Of a stretch of 64,000 bases of DNA, positions 44,001-54,761 are shown piece after piece. The translations under genes were made by a program, and so were the position numbers. The stretch covers positions 62,001 through 126,000 of the forward strand of contig CAKJVC010000027.1 in the NCBI GenBank assembly GCA_918026815.1, read 5' to 3'. The DNA comes from Chalara sp. BL73. Its lineage: Eukaryota; Ascomycota; Leotiomycetes; Helotiales. How positions within the stretch are numbered: position 1 is the stretch's first letter; each line of letters opens with the position of its first letter. The notes beneath the pieces are model-generated. The model was not told where the DNA came from. It saw only the letters and a program-made list of their open reading frames with translations, and ran no database searches.

Positions 44001-47000
44001 GTTCAGGTTAAAAACGGCTATTGGGCCAAAGCCACAGAGGAGCTTGCTAGGCTGTCTGGAGATGACCTGCAACAGGCGGCGGGGGAATTTAACGACGGGA
44101 AAAAGATCTCGAATCCTGCCATCCATAGTCTGATTACTAACATGAGAATCATATCGTCATTTAATCCAGAATCGTTTGGAGAGAAGATGAAATTTAGAAA
44201 CTTGATTTTCGGCAAGATCGGCCGTCTTGGACTCCCGCTCATTTGGTTCACGCTTAATCCTAAAGATATTGGTAACATCTTTGTGGTCAGACTTGCAGGT
44301 GAAGAGGTCTCGCTAGATGAGCCAGGGTTTAAGTCGAAACTCTTACAGCTTACGATTAAGAACCCAAGTCTAGTCGCCCAGTTCTTTCATGTCATCGTAA
44401 CTTCGTTCTTTAGCTGTTTCTTCAAGACGCTTTCTAGAGAACCTGGTATCTTCGGCACTGTGACATCTCATTTTGGAATAGTTGAGTCGACGACGCGGAT
44501 GATGCTACACCTTCATGGATTTGCCTGGCTTGCGGGGAACTTTGGTGCCGCGAATTTATACAAGAGACTGAAGACCAATCCGGAATTCAAAGACCGAGTC
44601 ATCGCTTATATCCGTTCAATAGTGAGAGAGACGGTAGATATCAGTCTGGGTCAGCAATTCCAATCGGAGACTCCAGGCACGTCTGTTTTCACTATACCAG
44701 GAGATATGACCTCGGCCGAATTCCAAGAGGCTCTTAATATCGACTCAAATAACGTGGCGGCTCGAGTGCAGATGCACACTCATAGCAAGACCTGTACCAA
44801 ATACCAGAAGAAAGGCCCAAGATTACGTTCCAAAGCAAATTCTGTTCCGATTGTTCAGAGTGAAGGAATGGCAACCGACACCGATTATACTCTGCAACGT
44901 CTAGAGCCTCAGAAGCAGTCACCTTCGCAGATATGCAGGTTTCTGTTCCCAAGACCGCTTGTTCCGGAATCTATGGTTACGGAGGATGGCTATATACGGA
45001 TGGAGAGGAATCACCAGTATGTGAACAAGTACAATCCCATTATTGCGTCTGCAATAAGATGCAATCACGATGTTAACTTCACCCCTTCGTCTCCCAAAGT
45101 TCTCGCTGCCGTCTATTATATGACGAACTATGCGACTAAAGCTCAGGTTGACCGGGGTCAGCTTGTGCTGGCTGCCGCGGTCTTAAAAAAGGCCCAAGAG
45201 ACTACCGAAACGGCTGCCGCTAAGAATCTTGACTTGCCTGCTCCAGAGCCGCTTGATATGTCAAAATTCGCTTTGAAGGCTTATAATCGCTTTACGAGGG
45301 ACGTAGAGGTTGGTGCTCCAGCCGTGGCCCACTTCCTGCTAGGTCAACCGTCGGCGTATATTCCAAAGAGCGACAAGTCGGCCACGATCAATTTTTACTG
45401 GGTCAAGATACACGTCCGGAAGGCTCTAAACAGTTTGTTAGGTGAACCTAGCTTTGAGGGGACATCAGAGACCGCAAATCAATATATCAATTTTGATGGT
45501 CGGACTCGCCGCCCATCTCTTTATGAAAACTACCAAAATCGAGGCACTAGACTAGCTCATCTATGCTTCTATGAATATGCCTCCCAGATCTTCGTACAAA
45601 CGTTTAAAGGCGCCAAAGATCGAGCCTACTGTTTTCCTTTCGATCCTTCTCACCCACTACAAGCGACTCATATCCAAGTCTCCGTCAGTTCACTAAAGTC
45701 ATTGAAAACTCCTTCTCTATGCGGCAGTTTTACTTCCATGTCGGAGCGGATAATGATGTTCTCGATACCACACTATGGACGCAAGATGAAATACATGAGG
45801 TTCTTCTCGGCCTATTCTATCCATGGAATTACCTTCAGCGCCTTCAAGGTAACCACGTAGCATCTCTACGTGAGGCGCAATACAAGAACACTTGGCTATG
45901 GAATCTCCTTGTCTCGACTCTTCCTCCGTATCTGGCCCAACTGTCAGAAAATGTGATGCTTCTTCGTCGGAGCAAGGAAGCGGCCGATCAGGATAGGAAG
46001 GAGCGTGGACTGGAGTTCGACGACTTTCTTGAAGCCATAGACTACGAGATGTATAATGATAACGAGGAGGCAAATGCAGATTTCGACTTTGCTACGCTTC
46101 AACCTACAGAGAATAGCTTGCTTCAGGCAGCTTTAGCGTTCCCTGGTATTGCTACTGGTAGCCTCTCGTCGTTGCGATTTCCCCGGAACCCTGCATTGCA
46201 TAGCGCTCGGTTTGCGCCTCGTTCTCTAGTCAAAACTTGGGTTAGAGAGTTAAAGGCCTTGAAAGATCAGGATAAATCAAGTTCTGACGAAGATATCGAT
46301 GTCGAAGCCAATATCTCCGAAGTCGAAAAGAGTAACTCAGAAGCTGCTCTGGTTCCTATCTTTGGTTACAGCACAGATTCCATAGCTTCTATACGATATC
46401 TACAGGCTTCATTTCAAGTTGATCCGTCCCTCGAGAATTTGCTTGCTCTGATCACTGGCCAATATCCTCTAAACCAAAAGCAGGGGATGGTCACTAGAGC
46501 TCTCTTTCTCCGCATTCTGCACCCTGTTCGGATCAATTCTGTTCGTGACCAGTTCTTGCTTTATCTTGGCGGTGTCGGCGGAGTTGGCAAGACCCACCTG
46601 ATCAAGGCTTTTATGCTTGGTCTATCGATAATGCGAATACATGATGACGTTCTCCTTACCGCCTCGACTGGGGCCGCCGCTGCGAATGTCAGCGGCGCTA
46701 CTTACCATTCCGCTCTTGGTTTTGGGAACAATGGGAACCAACCTGTACGTCAAGCGACGAGGTCAAGACTTTCTCATAAAAAGATCCTTATCCTGGACGA
46801 GGTTAGTATGGTTAGTCTGGAGAACCTGGTCCAGATCAACGAGCGGTGTAATGCCATCTGGGACTTGGATCGAGCATCTGATACGGTTTTAGGTGGCCTG
46901 CCTATCGTCATATTCCTAGGAGATTTTAACCAGTTTAGGCCGGTCCGCGGTCACGCTATATGGAGCCAGACGAGCAACGATATTGCTGTCCTGCTGTCGG

Positions 47001-48052
47001 GGAAATCTATCTGGGGTCAATTTAATCAGGTGGTATTCCTGACGGAGCAGATGCGTCAAGCGGAAGATGTAGCATTTCAGGATTTACTCCAGCGAGCATG
47101 CTCCGCCACTTTGACGGAAGACGATGTCGCTACTTTAAATTCGTGTACGATTGAAAACAGGGTTGCGAATGGGGAGACGCCACCAGAATGGGCCATCATA
47201 CGACTCAATCGTGTACGTGAAGAAGCTAGCCTAATACATCTCCAAGCGTTCGCCGAAGTCAGAAGATCTATCTTTTCCCCGCCAGACACGATGCACCTAC
47301 AGGAACGAATTTGGATCCTTCTACGCTGCTCAGGATGATATACCAGGTCGGCGAGCAGGGATACCTCAAAGGTCCAGGCTTCTTTGCCTTTACAAAAGGT
47401 ATGCCTATTATGCTCCAACAGAATATGAATACGTATGCCGGTCTAGTCAATAGGATGAAAGGGACTGTCGAAGAAGTAATATTGGATACAGATGTGCGAA
47501 GTACATAAGCAGTAATCGTTCTTGCAAGTCTGATTTGCTAACAAAGACATGATGACGGCGGTAGGCTCGTGGATCGAACTTAATGATCAGTTCATTCTGT
47601 ATACAGTTCCTCCGCTATGTGTCCTTGTTCGACCGGCACATGACTATAACCTATCATTCTCTGATATTTCCGACGGTCTAGTTCCTGTCTTCCCGGTACA
47701 GATGAAAGGGCAGATCCCGAGTATACCCGGCTTGTCGTTTTACCGACATCAGGTCCCGTTGACGCTTGGATTCGCCTTCACCGATTATAAGAGCCAGGAT
47801 AGTACATTTGGTAGTCTAATTCTTGATTTTGTTTTTGGTAAGCAGCGTGGCGTCGACCAACATAGCAAATGGACTTCAATCAATGTCCAGCTTGGCAGGG
47901 TCAAATTATTATCGGGAGTCTGGTTGCGAGAACCGGTCACGCTTCAAGACGTTTCATTTGCCCCTCACCCGGATCTCCAGGTTGAACTGGCCCGACTTGA
48001 GGCTTTAGAACAACGGACGATTAGTTTGTGGGAGAGCTCACCTGATTCTTGA
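41014..48052 (+). pseudogene. Helitron-2 Rep/helicase with coiled-coil N-terminus, two frameshifts
   Basis: Start chosen at ATG 41014 (MMSPPALL). Residues about 30-520 are almost pure charged coiled coil (repeated AEERKLAKLREAEE-like units), followed by a DUF6570-like block (CGLCGGLF, CTTCSSAI, NCLFCQDYP). Intron 43881-43924 joins in phase to the Helitron-like N and Rep region (MMLHLHGFAWL; tyrosine motif YYMTNYATKAQ). After HPLQATHIQV a one-base loss (about 45683) shifts into LRQFTKVIENSFSMRQFYF. The helicase follows with Walker A GGVGGVGKTHL, ILDEVSMV and FLGDFNQFRPV. A second one-base loss near 47300 shifts into LDPSTLLRMIYQVGEQGY. Intron 47501-47546 leads to the end GFAFTDYKSQDSTFGSL (the usual T..KSQG helicase motif) and the stop at 48052. 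Lineage differs clearly from Helitron-1. Confidence 0.8.
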
Positions 48053-48211
48053 TATGAACCTATGGGACGACTCTCTTAACCTGAGTATTACTCTTCGCTT
48101 CATTTTATGTATCACGTCTGCTTCGTATTTAAACTTGCCTAAACAGAGATATGATATATTGCTTTTTTTATATTTATCTTTTAAGCAATTGCTGCGAGGT
48201 TTCTGACACAC

Positions 48212-48604
48212 TTGAAGCTACGGCCACCCGACGCCGTACTTTTACTTACTGTTTCATATTTTGCTTTTTCATTGTTTCCATCTCTGCCACATAGCCTTTT
48301 ATTTCCCACATCGGACATCACTTTCCTTTCTTTTACTCCCGGAGACGCATTCCTTTTTACCTTTGACGGAACGACTACGGACAACGACCAAGACGGCGAT
48401 GGTATAGATGCCTCTCGCTTCGCCGCTGGTGACAAGGTCACCGTTCAGGCCTGGTTCGGCAGCTACGGCTTTAACAACAAGTCTGGGAAGACCGTGTCTG
48501 GTCCGACCTTTCGCTTATTGAAGCTATGGAGGTTGCAGGCCGGTGCTTCTGGCTTCTCGAGCCTGAATAGCAGCCCGGTTACCAAACGGAGGCGCATATT
48601 GTAG
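48212..48604 (+). CDS. Small open frame downstream of Helitron-2, possibly OB-fold-like
   Basis: A 130-codon frame ending RRRIL. The first 40 residues are hydrophobic and may not be translated as written. The second half (DGDGIDASRFAAGDKVTVQA, then GKTVSGPTFRLLKLWRL) is compact and looks like a beta-rich domain. It follows the hel​icase gene by 160 bases on the same strand and probably belongs to the Helitron. Some Helitrons carry RPA-like single-strand-binding proteins, so an OB fold is a reasonable guess, not a demonstrated one. Confidence 0.4.
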   Translation: MKLRPPDAVLLLTVSYFAFSLFPSLPHSLLFPTSDITFLSFTPGDAFLFTFDGTTTDNDQDGDGIDASRFAAGDKVTVQAWFGSYGFNNKSGKTVSGPTFRLLKLWRLQAGASGFSSLNSSPVTKRRRIL

Positions 48605-49790
48605 TAAATTTACGTCCTCCCTTAACATTTAATTATATACCGGCTATTTCTTTTATAGTCTTGCAGTTTACCGTTCACATTATTCTACTTGCCGTTTCTG
48701 ATGATTTTCGTCACGTGTTCGTTAGGCCGACACTGTTGTCTGTGCGCCACACTTGAAACTTGGTGGATTTCATCCACCTTACACTTACTAACTACTTATT
48801 CTAACGTTTCTTAACTAAAATTCCACTACTCTGATCAATTTCGAAGGCTTCGTGTGAGCCGCAGGCTAGCACCCATGTGCTTGGCGTTCTGTAAATTACG
48901 CCGTAATGCCTTCGTACTCCGTTAGGAGAAGAAGGAGCTAAAAAAAGCTTACCGAACACTCCTACAGGGCAAAAAAGTTGCGCTAGAGCGAATGAAGCTA
49001 CCCAAAATTTTACAGAACGTGAGTATATCTCATACCTGCATAAAAATCTCGTGATCTTACTATTCCTGATCTTACTATTCCTGATTCGTCCTCTGATTCA
49101 GAGCGAAGTCCTTAGCCTAGCAGTCGCGGTCTTGACCCGTCACATCCATATTGAAGAAAACAGCAAAACAGGAACTTCGTCAAATAAAACCAAGGTTTGG
49201 GAGAAGAAAATTACCCCGGTAAAGAGGAATTTTCAATAGTATGTAAACACGTGACGCGATACATAACAATACCTAGATCTTTTTAGGCCTTCGAAAGGGC
49301 TTTTGAAAGGTCTAGAAAGGTTTATGCCTCAGATTAAGTACGAAGGCTCATGCGAGCCTACGGCTCGCATCCACGTAATTATGTGGGACATGCGAGGTGT
49401 TTTGCCCTAACCAGGATCGTTGATCTCTTTGATCGGAGTACCGATCCGGGTGGCAACGTTGCATGAATCAGTTCGCTACGGCGGCCACAGAGCTGGTCGG
49501 ATGAAAGTCTTTTCTGAGTTTCGACAGTGGAACAGCCTTGATAGTGGTGCTGTGGTGGAACATTCATGTGACGTTGTAAAAGGATGCTTTCTGCAAAAGC
49601 GGTCAGGGAGACGACGACGCGAATGTAATTTTCGAGTTGGGAGGTACCCCAGGGTATAGGAGTAGTCACAGCACATAATCGCCAAAGAACCATGAGGAAT
49701 ATCGGAGTTTTCGTGGAGTGTGAGTCGCTTGAAGTCAAAGTACCTACACTTTGTCTCGTCACGGAGGGCGTCTCGCCACCCAGGGACGGA
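48605..49790. other. 3' side of Helitron-2 and flank, with two related hairpins
   Basis: Two hairpins share a leader CGAAGGCT: GTGTGAGCCGCAGGCTAGCAC (about 48853) and ATGCGAGCCTACGGCTCGCAT (about 49348). Such stems are typical near Helitron 3' ends, but the terminal CTRR is not fixed. Frames at 49379-49793 on both strands show no domain. Confidence 0.4.
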
Positions 49791-49793
49791 CAT

Positions 49794-49912
49794 TATATTA
49801 CTGCAGTGCTATTTAGTACGTATTCTTCGGGGGAGGTTATACTGCAGTGCGTAATCAGGTGTGAAATTACTGCAGTAATTACGGCGTACACACTACTGGC
49901 TACACTGTCTAT
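49794..49912 (+). repeat. Solitary right end of a hAT-1-type element
   Basis: Closely matches hAT-1 11459-11568: TATATTACTGCAGT at the start, the TATACTGCAGTGCGTAATCA region, then AATTACTGCAGTAATTACGG and the terminal ACACACTACTGGCTACACTG. No left end or transposase is nearby. Confidence 0.8.
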
Positions 49913-49968
49913 ATGGCGCAACAGCCAGCAGCGTCTAGTCATTACTTTCCTAGGACTACTATTACAGT

Positions 49969-50131
49969 CCGACCTAGATATTTCGGAACTCTCGGTTCCA
50001 TGCCTATATTCCGATAGATAGAGGTTTCCGATGTAAAGAGGTCCATTACAGCCACTTAAAGCCTGGCAGATCCTGAGGTTTATTCCGATATATAGAGGTT
50101 TCCGATATAAGGAGTTCCGAAATATCCAGGT
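49969..50131. repeat. Inverted repeat of about 160 bp with internal direct repeats
   Basis: GACCTAGATATTTCGGAACTC (49969-49989) pairs with GAGTTCCGAAATATCCAGGTC (50111-50131) with one mismatch. Between them ATTCCGATAGATAGAGGTTT and ATTCCGATATATAGAGGTTT occur as direct repeats about 70 bp apart. It abuts the truncated gypsy integrase. Confidence 0.75.
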
Positions 50132-51252
50132 CAAACTGTATATCGATCCCTTGTTTAAAGTCGGCAAATGCCCGAGATATGGCTCGTATGTACATCGAGC
50201 GTATCTATTGCCGTTACGGAGCTCCTCAGACAATAGTGTCAGATAGAGGCCCTCAGTTCATTTCGTCGTTTTGGAACGAGTTTACGCGCATTCTAGGAGT
50301 GAAGCTAAAGCTTTCTACAGCATATCACCCTCAGACGGACGGCCAAACAGAAATCGTCAACCAGTATATTGACTTACGGCTTAGGCCTTTTATTAATTAC
50401 TATCAGGACGACTGGCCGGAGCTGATCCCTATGGTAGACTACGCGCAGCTCACGTTACCGCACGAAAGCCTAGGAATGATGTCCCCGTTCGAGGTTCAAT
50501 ACGGCTATAAGCCGAACACGTCTTGGAACTGGGAACCCGCGGAAGAACCGCCAAAAAACGCGCGGGAAAAGCTTAACCGGGAAGAAGCTCAAGCATACGC
50601 GCAAAGGATGCACGGAGCATGGGAGAAAGCCAAAGAATGCTTGCAACGAGCACAGGAAGTCCACGCCAGAAGCGCTAACAAGCGCCGCCGATCAGTGGAT
50701 TTCAGCGTAGATGATTACGTTTATGTGCTGGCAAAGAACTGGCGCAGAGAACGGCCTAGTGCTAAGCTCGATTCTCAAATGGAGGGTCCTTGGCCTATTA
50801 TCGCTCAGGAAGGCCACTCTTTCCGATTAGGGCTCCCGAGCTCTATGAAAATACACCCTGTGTTCTCAGCCGATCGCTTGCGTAAAGCAAAAGACGCTCC
50901 TTTGCCAGGACAAGTTGCGGAAAAGGCTGAGCCAATTGTGGTTCAAGACGAGCTGGAGTAGGAACTAGAGGAAGTGCTGGCTTGCAAGCTAGTACGTGGT
51001 AAGCTCAAGTACAGAGCTCGCTGGGTAGGTTGGGAGGAAGACCCCGAGTGGTACCCAGCCTCTGACTTGAAGTACGCTCCTCATTTGTTGAGAGCGTTCC
51101 ATCTACAGAACCCAAGCGCGGAAGGGCCGCTCTTGAAGCTAGAAAATTGGATTAGGGCATGGGAAAAAGGTATTGACAATTATGACTATTTGGATAGCAA
51201 CCTGCCGTGCTCTCAAAGCTCGAGGGCGAGCTTTTTCCGGAGGGGGGGGTGA
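50125..51252 (+). pseudogene. Ty3/gypsy integrase plus chromodomain, 5'-truncated
   Basis: The open frame starts inside the integrase core (ARDMARMYIERIYCRYGAPQ, TIVSDRGPQFISSFWNEF, STAYHPQTDGQTEIVNQY), with the second and third acidic catalytic residues in VSDRGPQF and in the DGQTE region. The GPY/F-like region (MEGPWPI) and PVFSADRLRKA follow. A single in-frame TAG at 50959-50961 interrupts before the chromodomain (YRARWVGWEEDPEWYPASDL), which ends at 51252 against the polypurine tract. Gag, protease, reverse transcriptase and RNase H are missing. Chromodomains target such elements to heterochromatin, which fits this region. Apart from the one stop, the frame is open. Confidence 0.85.
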
Positions 51253-51394
51253 TGTCACGTCGCGTGCTCCCCGAGCCCCTCGTGTATATATAGTCTGCTC
51301 TCCTCGAGCTCCCTCTTCCTTCCTTAGCTATAGATTCTCGTATTGCACCACCGTTGCCCTCTGTATCTGTAGATCCACAGCGCGTGCCGTGACA
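51250..51394 (+). repeat. 3' LTR of the gypsy chromovirus
   Basis: A polypurine tract (GGAGGGGGGG) precedes TGATGTCACGTCGCGTGCTC. A TATA-like CGTGTATATATAG and a C/T-rich start region follow, and the repeat ends CGTGCCGTGACA. Length 145 bp. No 5' LTR is present to confirm it. Confidence 0.65.
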
Positions 51395-52317
51395 ATTGGC
51401 CAGCTTTTAATGCTTTGTGGCAAAACATTATTTATGCTCCGACAGTCGACTAATACAAAAAGCGTTAGTTAGAACTATACACTAAGTACTTTGCATTAAA
51501 GTACTAAAAGTGTATTAATTATCTCCGTAATAAGTAGTTAAAAGACGGCCAAAAGCAACGTTTAGTTACAGCTTGGATGTCAGGTTCCAGACTGGTATAT
51601 GTAGTAGGATAAGCATTCTGGCAGGCGACGTCGGATATTGTACCTTTTGGCCCGCTTAGTGCTATGGTAAAGCTTATCAACTTTAGCCCCTGACATTGGA
51701 CAAGCTTTTATATACATTTTAGTACTCAGACTACATCCCGGTAAATAAATTCGGGCCCGCAATAGTGTTTACAAGCTTAAACTAACTAAATATAGCCCGT
51801 AAAAGTAAAAGTGCTTATGCATATATCAAGCGATACTTTAGCGGGAGAAAAACTAAAGAAAACTTGTATTTAATTTAGTTAAATATTAAGAATGCGGTTT
51901 TTAATCAAGTTATTTCAATCCGGACTTTTACAAGTAGTAAACGAAACACTACACTTTTAAATATTAACCGTAAGCTTTACCGGGGCGTATTTAAAGTTGT
52001 TACTTAGTATGCAATTCGGCTTGTTCAACATTATATTAAATCGACATTTTTTCTTTTAAAACTATATATTAGAGTTTTTACACGTAGTACAGGATTGCTG
52101 TGCGCTTATATTTGTGATTCTAAAAAAACTACAACAAGTTTTACTTCGTTAAACTTCGATTTACACTAGTATTAAAACCGCGAAAGCACTTTACAGCTAC
52201 TTTTTAACTTTTTACGGGTTAAAAAGCCAAGCCGTTCCGCTATTACAAACCGAAATACAGGCCGTATTTTATTCGTCAAAAAATTACAACCCGGAAAACA
52301 GCCTTCAGTTTGTTTTG

Positions 52318-52577
52318 TGTAACGACGCAAGGAATCACTGGCTAGAATAGAGGCATATGGGAGTGCGTACAATAGGCTGATAGTGATTGCCTTATAGGTC
52401 TAAAGTACTAAGGATACAAAAACATGAGGAGCAACTGTAGAGAATAGGAACAGGCCTTTATATAGGCGACTCCGACTCTCCCCCGTATTGGGTCTGAAAC
52501 CCCTCATACCCTGATCATCACCCCTTGCTCCTGTATCATGGCTTCTGTGCCCTGCCCTGGGCATACCGATTGTTACA
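52318..52577 (-). repeat. Solo LTR, family A, second copy (260 bp)
   Basis: Reverse orientation copy of 39765-40014. It begins (plus strand) TGTAACGACGCAAGGAATCA and ends CCGATTGTTACA. The target duplication TTTTG is exact at 52313-52317 and 52578-52582. TATA region CTTTATATAGGCGACTCC is conserved. Confidence 0.9.
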
Positions 52578-53070
52578 TTTTGCATATTATAACTATCACG
52601 GAGAGTACTCAGTAGTGCAGCGAACAGCTAATTGATGGTTGACAATCCCAAAGTAGCGAAGTGATATTATTGTATGTATACACGCTTGAAGAACAGGTAA
52701 TCTAAGGTTGAGCTGTTCTCCTAAATACCAACTCCTTATCCTCCCTTGGCATGCTCGCGTATCCAGCCAATGACCCTCTACGTGGGTCTATTCTGTGACA
52801 ATAACAAAAGCTATATACGTACAAGCCGAAATTGCTTATTTAAGCTTTAAGCTTCAATTGCTACACAAAGCCAAATACTTCAAAATCTCGAAGCGTTACA
52901 GTTTTAAGCTGTACTACGAAATACGGCTTTAGTTTTAGTGCTTTTACAAGTTATGTAACGGCAGCAATGGGAATAGGTTTTACCGCTGCGCCAACGGGCC
53001 AAAAGGCACTTGAATTGACCGAGAGGTCAATTCCCTATTCCGCTATATATAGGTCACGTAGCTACCGTGA

Positions 53071-53403
53071 CAAGTTACAAGCTTTCAAATATCCGTAAAA
53101 GTACTTAGTAGCTTAATACCGATTTTCCGGATTCCAGAAAATATACCAGGAAATATATTTAGCTTACAAAAAAACTTTTACGGGCAGTATAATCAAGAAA
53201 TCGGGCTAGTACTACCGGAACCGGAACCGGAATTAAAGCTAAAACCAAAACCAGAACTAAAACCGGAACTTGAGTTTATAGTTGTAAAATTACTAAAAGA
53301 ACTAGCACTAAACCGCCCGGAAGTTTTAATACAAAGTTATATAGCTGAAAAAAAAAGCATAGCTAAAAGCTTACTTAAGTGTACGGCTTGCAAACTACCG
53401 TAA
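53071..53403 (+). pseudogene. Degenerate 110-codon frame, Pro/Glu/Lys-rich
   Basis: An open frame without ATG follows a possible LTR end (ACCGTGACA, about 53064-53072). It reads IPIFRIPENIPGNIFSLQKN, NQEIGLVLPEPEPELKLK, then LALNRPEVLIQSYIAEKK, and ends at TAA 53401-53403. The PEPEPELKLKPKPELK stretch is low complexity. It could be a gag-like N-terminal region of a retroelement, but I do not recognise it. Confidence 0.3.
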
Positions 53404-53903
53404 AGCCCGGAAATAAAAAACTTTACAGCCCAAAATTTTACGGGAACAGCTATGGCTTATGCCAAAAAAGCGCCGGAATCTTCAGGGTAATATTATAGCT
53501 AGCAAAGCTAACTGGACACTTAAAAAGATTACGATATAGCTGGATAATAAAAAAAGACTTAAAAACCAAACCGAAAAACAAGTAGAATCGGACTTTGAAG
53601 TAAACGGGAAAAAGCATAGCTTACGGGGTGTAAACGATGTATAAAAAGCAATTACGGACGATGTTGCTAGAGATTAAAAGAGATATATTATATAAAGTTA
53701 TAATTTGGAGTTCACAAGTCATTTTACAGGTCATTTTACAACTAAAAAACCGTAATCACTGAAGCTTTGGTTGCTTTACAGGCCTGTAGTCGTGTTTACG
53801 GGTGATTTTGTGGTTGTGTTGGGGGGGTACGCGTTGTGCTTAGTCAGAATTATTAACTTACCCAGGGACATGTATTGGAACCCTCAATTATGACACCCAC
53901 TGG

Positions 53904-54279
53904 TGATCACAACAGTGGGTGTCGGAATTCCGTGCGCACCCCCTGAAAATTGAGGAAAACACATCAAAATGCACCATGTTTTTAGCTTGATTATACTACA
54001 AATTTATATTATAACTATACTTCAAAGTCAAGATATAGAGTCTTTTAAACAATGTTATTAATTTCATATACAAAGTTAGTCCGAAACTTAATCCTTAAAG
54101 AATTATCTTAAAAATCAAAAATTTACTAGTAACGTAGTTCATAAGCGACCCGGCACCCACAGCGCCAGTCACGTGTTCTTACCTGTTATATTGCAATCCC
54201 TCCTGCTGCCCTCTGTTTGTTACAGTTTTCCTCAATTTTCAGGGGGTGCGCACGGAATTCTGACCCCCACTGTTGATCA
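53904..54279. repeat. 376-bp foldback element with 55-bp arms
   Basis: The left arm (53904-53960) contains GGAATTCCGTGCGCACCCCC and TGAAAATTGAGGAAAAC. The right arm (54225-54279) is its reverse complement with about four differences. A further hairpin (GACACCCACT / AGTGGGTGTC, 53892-53923) overlaps the left edge. The interior is AT-rich and holds a pogo-A-type TIR start at 54131. Confidence 0.8.
54131..54157. repeat. Orphan pogo-A-type terminal sequence
   Basis: AACGTAGTTCATAAGCGACCCG matches the outer part of the pogo-A TIR and then diverges (GCACCCACAG). The rest of the element and a partner end are missing here. Confidence 0.65.
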
Positions 54280-54536
54280 TTTGACCTCCAGTCCTTGTTC
54301 CGTAACAGCAGAACGCTCACCCTACCCACTTAGTAGGGCACGTAAATGGCCGGAGGGGAGTCGAGGATTATAAGTAGCTGAGTCGGGACGTAATAAAGAG
54401 GAGTGAGATTAGTTTGTGCCTTGAATGAGATTTACTCTACTCGCACCACTTTACTTGCAGTTCCTTACACTTTCCCCATACATTACACCAATATATAGCG
54501 GCCTTGGCCTAATAATCATTGCATAGGAAGTACTAT

Positions 54537-54761
54537 CAGTGTGACTAAAAAGTAATCAACGAATCAATTACTAATCAAAGTAATCAGCTCTGATTTGATT
54601 TGATTTTGATTACCGTTAGCTTTGATTTGATTTGATTACCGAAATCAGAGTAATCAAAGTAATCAAATCAGTAATCAACTTGTTTTAAGTTATAATAAAT
54701 TAAAATTTTACTAAAAACAACAAATTTTATTAATTTGATTTAAAGGTAATTATAAATGTTA
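54537..54761. mobile_element. hAT-like end with dense GATT/AATC repeats, host of pogo-B
   Basis: CAGTGTGACTAAAAAGTAAT starts a stretch full of GTAATCAAA / TTTGATTTGATTAC words in both orientations up to about 54690. The plan (CAGTGT end, subterminal word array, pogo inserted at TA) parallels 24005-27459. No right end was found beyond pogo-B. Confidence 0.55.

Larger units (their letters stand above)
51480..53850. mobile_element. AT-rich transposon relic carrying the CCGTAA word
   Basis: Base composition drops sharply to AT-rich with long A/T runs and almost no open frames. CCGTAA/TTACGG still occurs about 12 times (e.g. 51525, 51798, 51968, 52212, 53092, 53178, 53398, 53438, 53620, 53652, 53749, 53796). 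A solo LTR (52318-52577) is inserted. The AT shift is compatible with repeat-induced point mutation but was not measured. The element type is unidentified. Confidence 0.45.
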
